A stretch of DNA of 7,995 bases from Bryobacterales bacterium (GTDB taxonomy: Bacteria > Acidobacteriota > Terriglobia > Bryobacterales > Bryobacteraceae), in contig JAOAPP010000785.1 in NCBI GenBank assembly GCA_025462985.1, positions 1 through 7,995 on the forward strand, read 5' to 3'. Numbering within the stretch: position 1 is the stretch's first letter; every line of letters starts with the position of its first letter. The notes beneath the pieces were generated by a model. That model had not been told where the DNA came from. It made no database searches and was given only the letters and a program-made list of their open reading frames with translations. Below, piece by piece: positions 6,275 through 7,995 of the stretch. A program made the translations under genes and the position numbers.

Positions 6275-7008
6275 TTGAAGGTCTCCAGGTACGCAAACAG
6301 GTCATGAAGATTCTTGTCCGAGTATCCTCGCATCAACTGTTCATGAGCAGCCAACGGGTCTTTGATAGTGATCTGCGCCGCACTGCGCTGGAACGTATGA
6401 ATAGATCGGTCTTTTTCACGCAGCGACACCAGAAACTCGTCCGCGTACACTTGCTCGCCTTCCCATGTCTTCCCCGCCTTATCTTTCACGGTCACGATCG
6501 GTTTGGCTCCGGACGGAAACGCGATCCGTGTCTGCAGATCGAAGGGCTTGTACTTGGTTGCCACGTGAGCGAGGTCACCTCCGGGCGAGTGACACGAAGC
6601 GCAGTGACTCGCAAAGTACGCCTTACCCTCGGCCGCATTGCCCACAAGCAATTTCTCGAGAGGATACTCGGACGGAATGCGCCGCGCCACAGATGCCGCA
6701 TTAGACGCCTCAGCGTGCAGAAACTGGGCGATGTTGCGAATATCGGTATCCGACAACTGGAACGCGGGCATACCCTTTTCCGGTCTGCCGCTGCGCACCA
6801 CTTCACCGATCAAATTTCCATCCACGTCATGGCTGACCAGCGTCGATCGAATCAAATCAGGTCCGCTCGCACCCCGCGCATCCGGACCATGGCAAAATCC
6901 GCACGTCTGCTGGAACTGAGACTTGCCGGCAACGATGTTCATCGCCGGATCCTGCGCCAGTGCAATCGCCGGCAGGAGAATCAGGAGCGCTGCGCGGCAG
7001 CAAAGCAC
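6271..7008 (-). CDS. Secreted di-heme cytochrome c, likely electron acceptor of the PQQ dehydrogenase
   Basis: A 245-residue periplasmic c-type cytochrome, numbered from GTG 7008. It has a signal peptide (LCCRAALLILLPAIALA, cleavage near ALA|Q at 18) and two heme sites: CGFCH (36-40), with its axial Met in GMPAF (M80), and CASCH (136-140), where M226 in the C-terminal LMRGYSDKNLHDL segment is the likely second ligand. A beta-rich stretch of about 65 residues (158-222) is inserted between heme 2 and that last helix, with pattern PIVTVKDKAGKTWEGE and EFLVSLREKD. I recall this in acidobacterial cytochromes next to PQQ enzymes. The frame continues far upstream, but that part is a shadow of the isomerase gene. 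I chose GTG 7008 because AAGGAG lies 11 nt before it and it begins the signal peptide directly. ATG 7047 would add the acidic leader MAASDSIEGD. It overlaps the isomerase gene by 28 bp. Confidence 0.88.
   Translation of the reverse strand: MLCCRAALLILLPAIALAQDPAMNIVAGKSQFQQTCGFCHGPDARGASGPDLIRSTLVSHDVDGNLIGEVVRSGRPEKGMPAFQLSDTDIRNIAQFLHAEASNAASVARRIPSEYPLEKLLVGNAAEGKAYFASHCASCHSPGGDLAHVATKYKPFDLQTRIAFPSGAKPIVTVKDKAGKTWEGEQVYADEFLVSLREKDRSIHTFQRSAAQITIKDPLAAHEQLMRGYSDKNLHDLFAYLETFK
6283..6286 (-). promoter_or_regulatory. Ribosome binding site of the PQQ dehydrogenase gene
   Basis: GGAG on the minus strand, 8 nt before the GTG at 6274-6272. It lies in the last codons of the cytochrome gene and supports both the GTG start and translational coupling. 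No ATG start would keep the signal peptide. Confidence 0.6.
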
Positions 7009-7787
7009 TGTTGGGCAATCTCCTTCAATAGAATCGCTTGCTGCCATCGGTTGCTCTCTTCGATGCCCCCGAAAGTGCGGGCGTAGTAAATGTCCGGACC
7101 CAGCAACTCCGGCGCGAAGCAGATATGCTCGCCCTCTCCCGATCTCAGAAAGCCCGTGAACGAAGCAGTCCAAAGTTGCTTGAAATGCTCTACGTGCGTG
7201 GCGTGCTGTTCGACGGGCACCTGGATACATCCGGGATTTGCGATCCGTCCATGAACGAACCGAACGCGCTCCAGCACCGGCTGAATGAAGTTGAGCTTCT
7301 TCTGAAACCCGCCGTAAACCATTTCTTGTCCCGCATACCAGTGCGAAAAGTCGCCGTTGAAGCGCATCTCCGGGAATCGCTTGACGAACTGGACAGTGCG
7401 CCACATGTCCTGACAGATGGTCGCGCGATGGGTCTCGATATAGAGCGGAACGCGCCAGCGCCAGCTCGCTTCGAGAATGGATTCGATCAACCCTGCAGCC
7501 TCTCCGTCGTCCTCTATCCCCCAACCGGCGTGGAGCGTGGCGCATCCGTAGCCATCGCCTGCGACACGTTCGGCCAGCGAGCCAACCTCTCGGGGAGCGT
7601 TGATCCGACCGCTGGCGGCAACCCTCATACCTCGGGAGCGACAAACGGCCAATTCTTCTTTATTGCCCAATTCTATAAACTGGACGCCGTCAAACCCGAC
7701 CGCCTGAAGATCATCAATGAGGGCCCTGAACTCCCGGCGGTCGCCCTTGAGAGCCAGCAGGCTCATGTAGCAGCGAAGCTGCGCCAT
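6981..7787 (-). CDS. Sugar phosphate isomerase/epimerase-like TIM barrel (xylose isomerase-like)
   Basis: A 268-residue cytoplasmic protein with no signal peptide, of the AP-endonuclease-2/xylose-isomerase-like TIM-barrel family. Members isomerise or epimerise sugars and related hydroxy-ketones at a divalent metal. The four expected metal ligands appear in order at barrel-strand ends: E118 in YIETHR, D146 in NGDFSHW, H179 in VHGRI and E227 in APELL. H120 and H149 are probable active-site partners. The C-terminal YARTFGG-to-WQQA segment is typical of this group. The start is ATG 7787, which shares its A with the TGA of the upstream gene (TGATG). GAAGAG lies just upstream, and a TTG one codon earlier is possible. 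Its 3' end overlaps the cytochrome gene. Co-transcription with a periplasmic dehydrogenase suggests it handles a sugar-derived oxidation product or a related sugar, but the substrate cannot be told. Confidence 0.87.
   Translation of the reverse strand: MAQLRCYMSLLALKGDRREFRALIDDLQAVGFDGVQFIELGNKEELAVCRSRGMRVAASGRINAPREVGSLAERVAGDGYGCATLHAGWGIEDDGEAAGLIESILEASWRWRVPLYIETHRATICQDMWRTVQFVKRFPEMRFNGDFSHWYAGQEMVYGGFQKKLNFIQPVLERVRFVHGRIANPGCIQVPVEQHATHVEHFKQLWTASFTGFLRSGEGEHICFAPELLGPDIYYARTFGGIEESNRWQQAILLKEIAQQCFAAAQRS
7020..7025 (-). promoter_or_regulatory. Ribosome binding site deciding the cytochrome c start
   Basis: AAGGAG on the minus strand is a full Shine-Dalgarno match, 11 nt before GTG 7008-7006 and inside the 3' end of the isomerase gene. 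The spacing is slightly long, but it favours GTG 7008 over ATG 7047, which has only a weaker GAGAG-like stretch upstream. Confidence 0.55.
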
Positions 7788-7995
7788 CAACTCTTCGCCA
7801 GGCTTCGCGCGCTTACATCCTTCTCAGTTTCAAGCCACGCAACATTGGATTGTGTGTCGCTGAACCGCCGCAGTCCGGCTTCGAGAATTACCGAATCCGG
7901 CACTTTGCTCAGAGGCGTGTACCGCGGGTGATGAGCTTCTTTGTATGGATCGTTACGAGCCGCGTTGTAGCAGCAGATCATCGCCCAGCGCGGAT
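7787..7995 (-). CDS. C-terminal part of a probable phytanoyl-CoA dioxygenase (PhyH) family protein
   Basis: This frame is open from the right edge to a TGA at 7789-7787, giving about 69 residues. An internal Met lies at 7981, but the frame continues upstream of it (PRWA before [10 protein letters not shown]), so the gene starts outside the window. The visible part, [18 protein letters not shown] followed by [14 protein letters not shown], resembles the last strands and tail of PhyH-type Fe(II)/2-oxoglutarate dioxygenases as I remember them. The metal ligands would lie outside the window, so this cannot be confirmed. It is the most upstream visible member of the isomerase-cytochrome-dehydrogenase operon, coupled to the isomerase by TGATG. 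No signal peptide information is available. Confidence 0.5.
   Translation of the reverse strand, partial: PRWAMICCYNAARNDPYKEAHHPRYTPLSKVPDSVILEAGLRRFSDTQSNVAWLETEKDVSARSLAKS

Noticed and set aside
7048..7644. Upstream extension of the cytochrome frame (about 200 further codons)
   Set aside because: It is Arg-rich and low in structure, and lies wholly over the isomerase gene in another frame. The real protein begins at the signal peptide (GTG 7008, or at most ATG 7047).
7770..7782. Second GCGAAGC-centred small hairpin near the isomerase start
   Set aside because: The stem is only about 5 bp, and the flanks share nothing with the GH13 hairpin, so it is not evidence of a repeat family.
6202..7931. 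Plus-strand open frames opposite the cytochrome and isomerase genes (6202-7086 and 7038-7931)
   Set aside because: No ribosome binding site or family resemblance. The minus strand carries the heme motifs and isomerase metal ligands.

Overview
The window looks like chromosomal DNA from an Acidobacteriota-type soil bacterium (Solibacter/Bryobacter-like). This is an inference from protein families: a PQQ dehydrogenase with an HDVHDWD active-site motif, a di-heme cytochrome c with a beta-rich insertion, a secreted nucleoside hydrolase-like protein with a GNEIDD motif, and a bacterial ureide-permease-like transporter. Base composition is moderately GC-rich. Genes are packed very tightly, with ATGA, GTGA and TGATG junctions and frequent GTG starts. 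No tRNA, rRNA, insertion sequence, integrase or CRISPR array is visible.

Layout, left to right. (1) Positions 1-61: possible start of a minus-strand gene leaving the window. (2) 62-400: non-coding, with a strong hairpin, a weaker stem and a 12-bp palindrome. (3) 401-2376, minus strand: a secreted nucleoside hydrolase-like protein followed by a zinc alcohol dehydrogenase, overlapping by 4 nt. (4) 2369-4743, plus strand: a 10-TM DMT/ureide-permease-like transporter followed by a secreted GH13 alpha-glucosidase/amylase-type enzyme, also overlapping by 4 nt. The two pairs are divergent and their 5' ends nearly touch or overlap. (5) 4733-7995, minus strand: an operon read right to left, made of the C-terminus of a probable PhyH-type dioxygenase, a sugar phosphate isomerase/epimerase-like TIM barrel, a secreted di-heme cytochrome c and a secreted PQQ alcohol dehydrogenase. 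It converges on the GH13 gene with an 11-bp overlap of stop ends.

How the genes may work together (inference). The PQQ dehydrogenase and cytochrome c form a periplasmic oxidation module in which electrons from an alcohol or sugar pass through PQQ to c-type heme. The dehydrogenase carries the Asp-x-Asp signature known from lanthanide-dependent enzymes. The adjacent TIM-barrel isomerase and dioxygenase may process the same or a related carbohydrate in the cytoplasm. The central block pairs two secreted glycosidic-bond hydrolases (N-riboside-like and alpha-glucosidic) with one permease, which suggests scavenging of nucleosides or glycosides: cleave outside, import the product.

I did not find a clearly unprecedented system. 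The most rewarding items are the lanthanide-type signature, the nucleoside hydrolase-like protein lacking the usual histidine and paired with a ureide-permease homologue, and the compressed divergent start region with an internal dyad.
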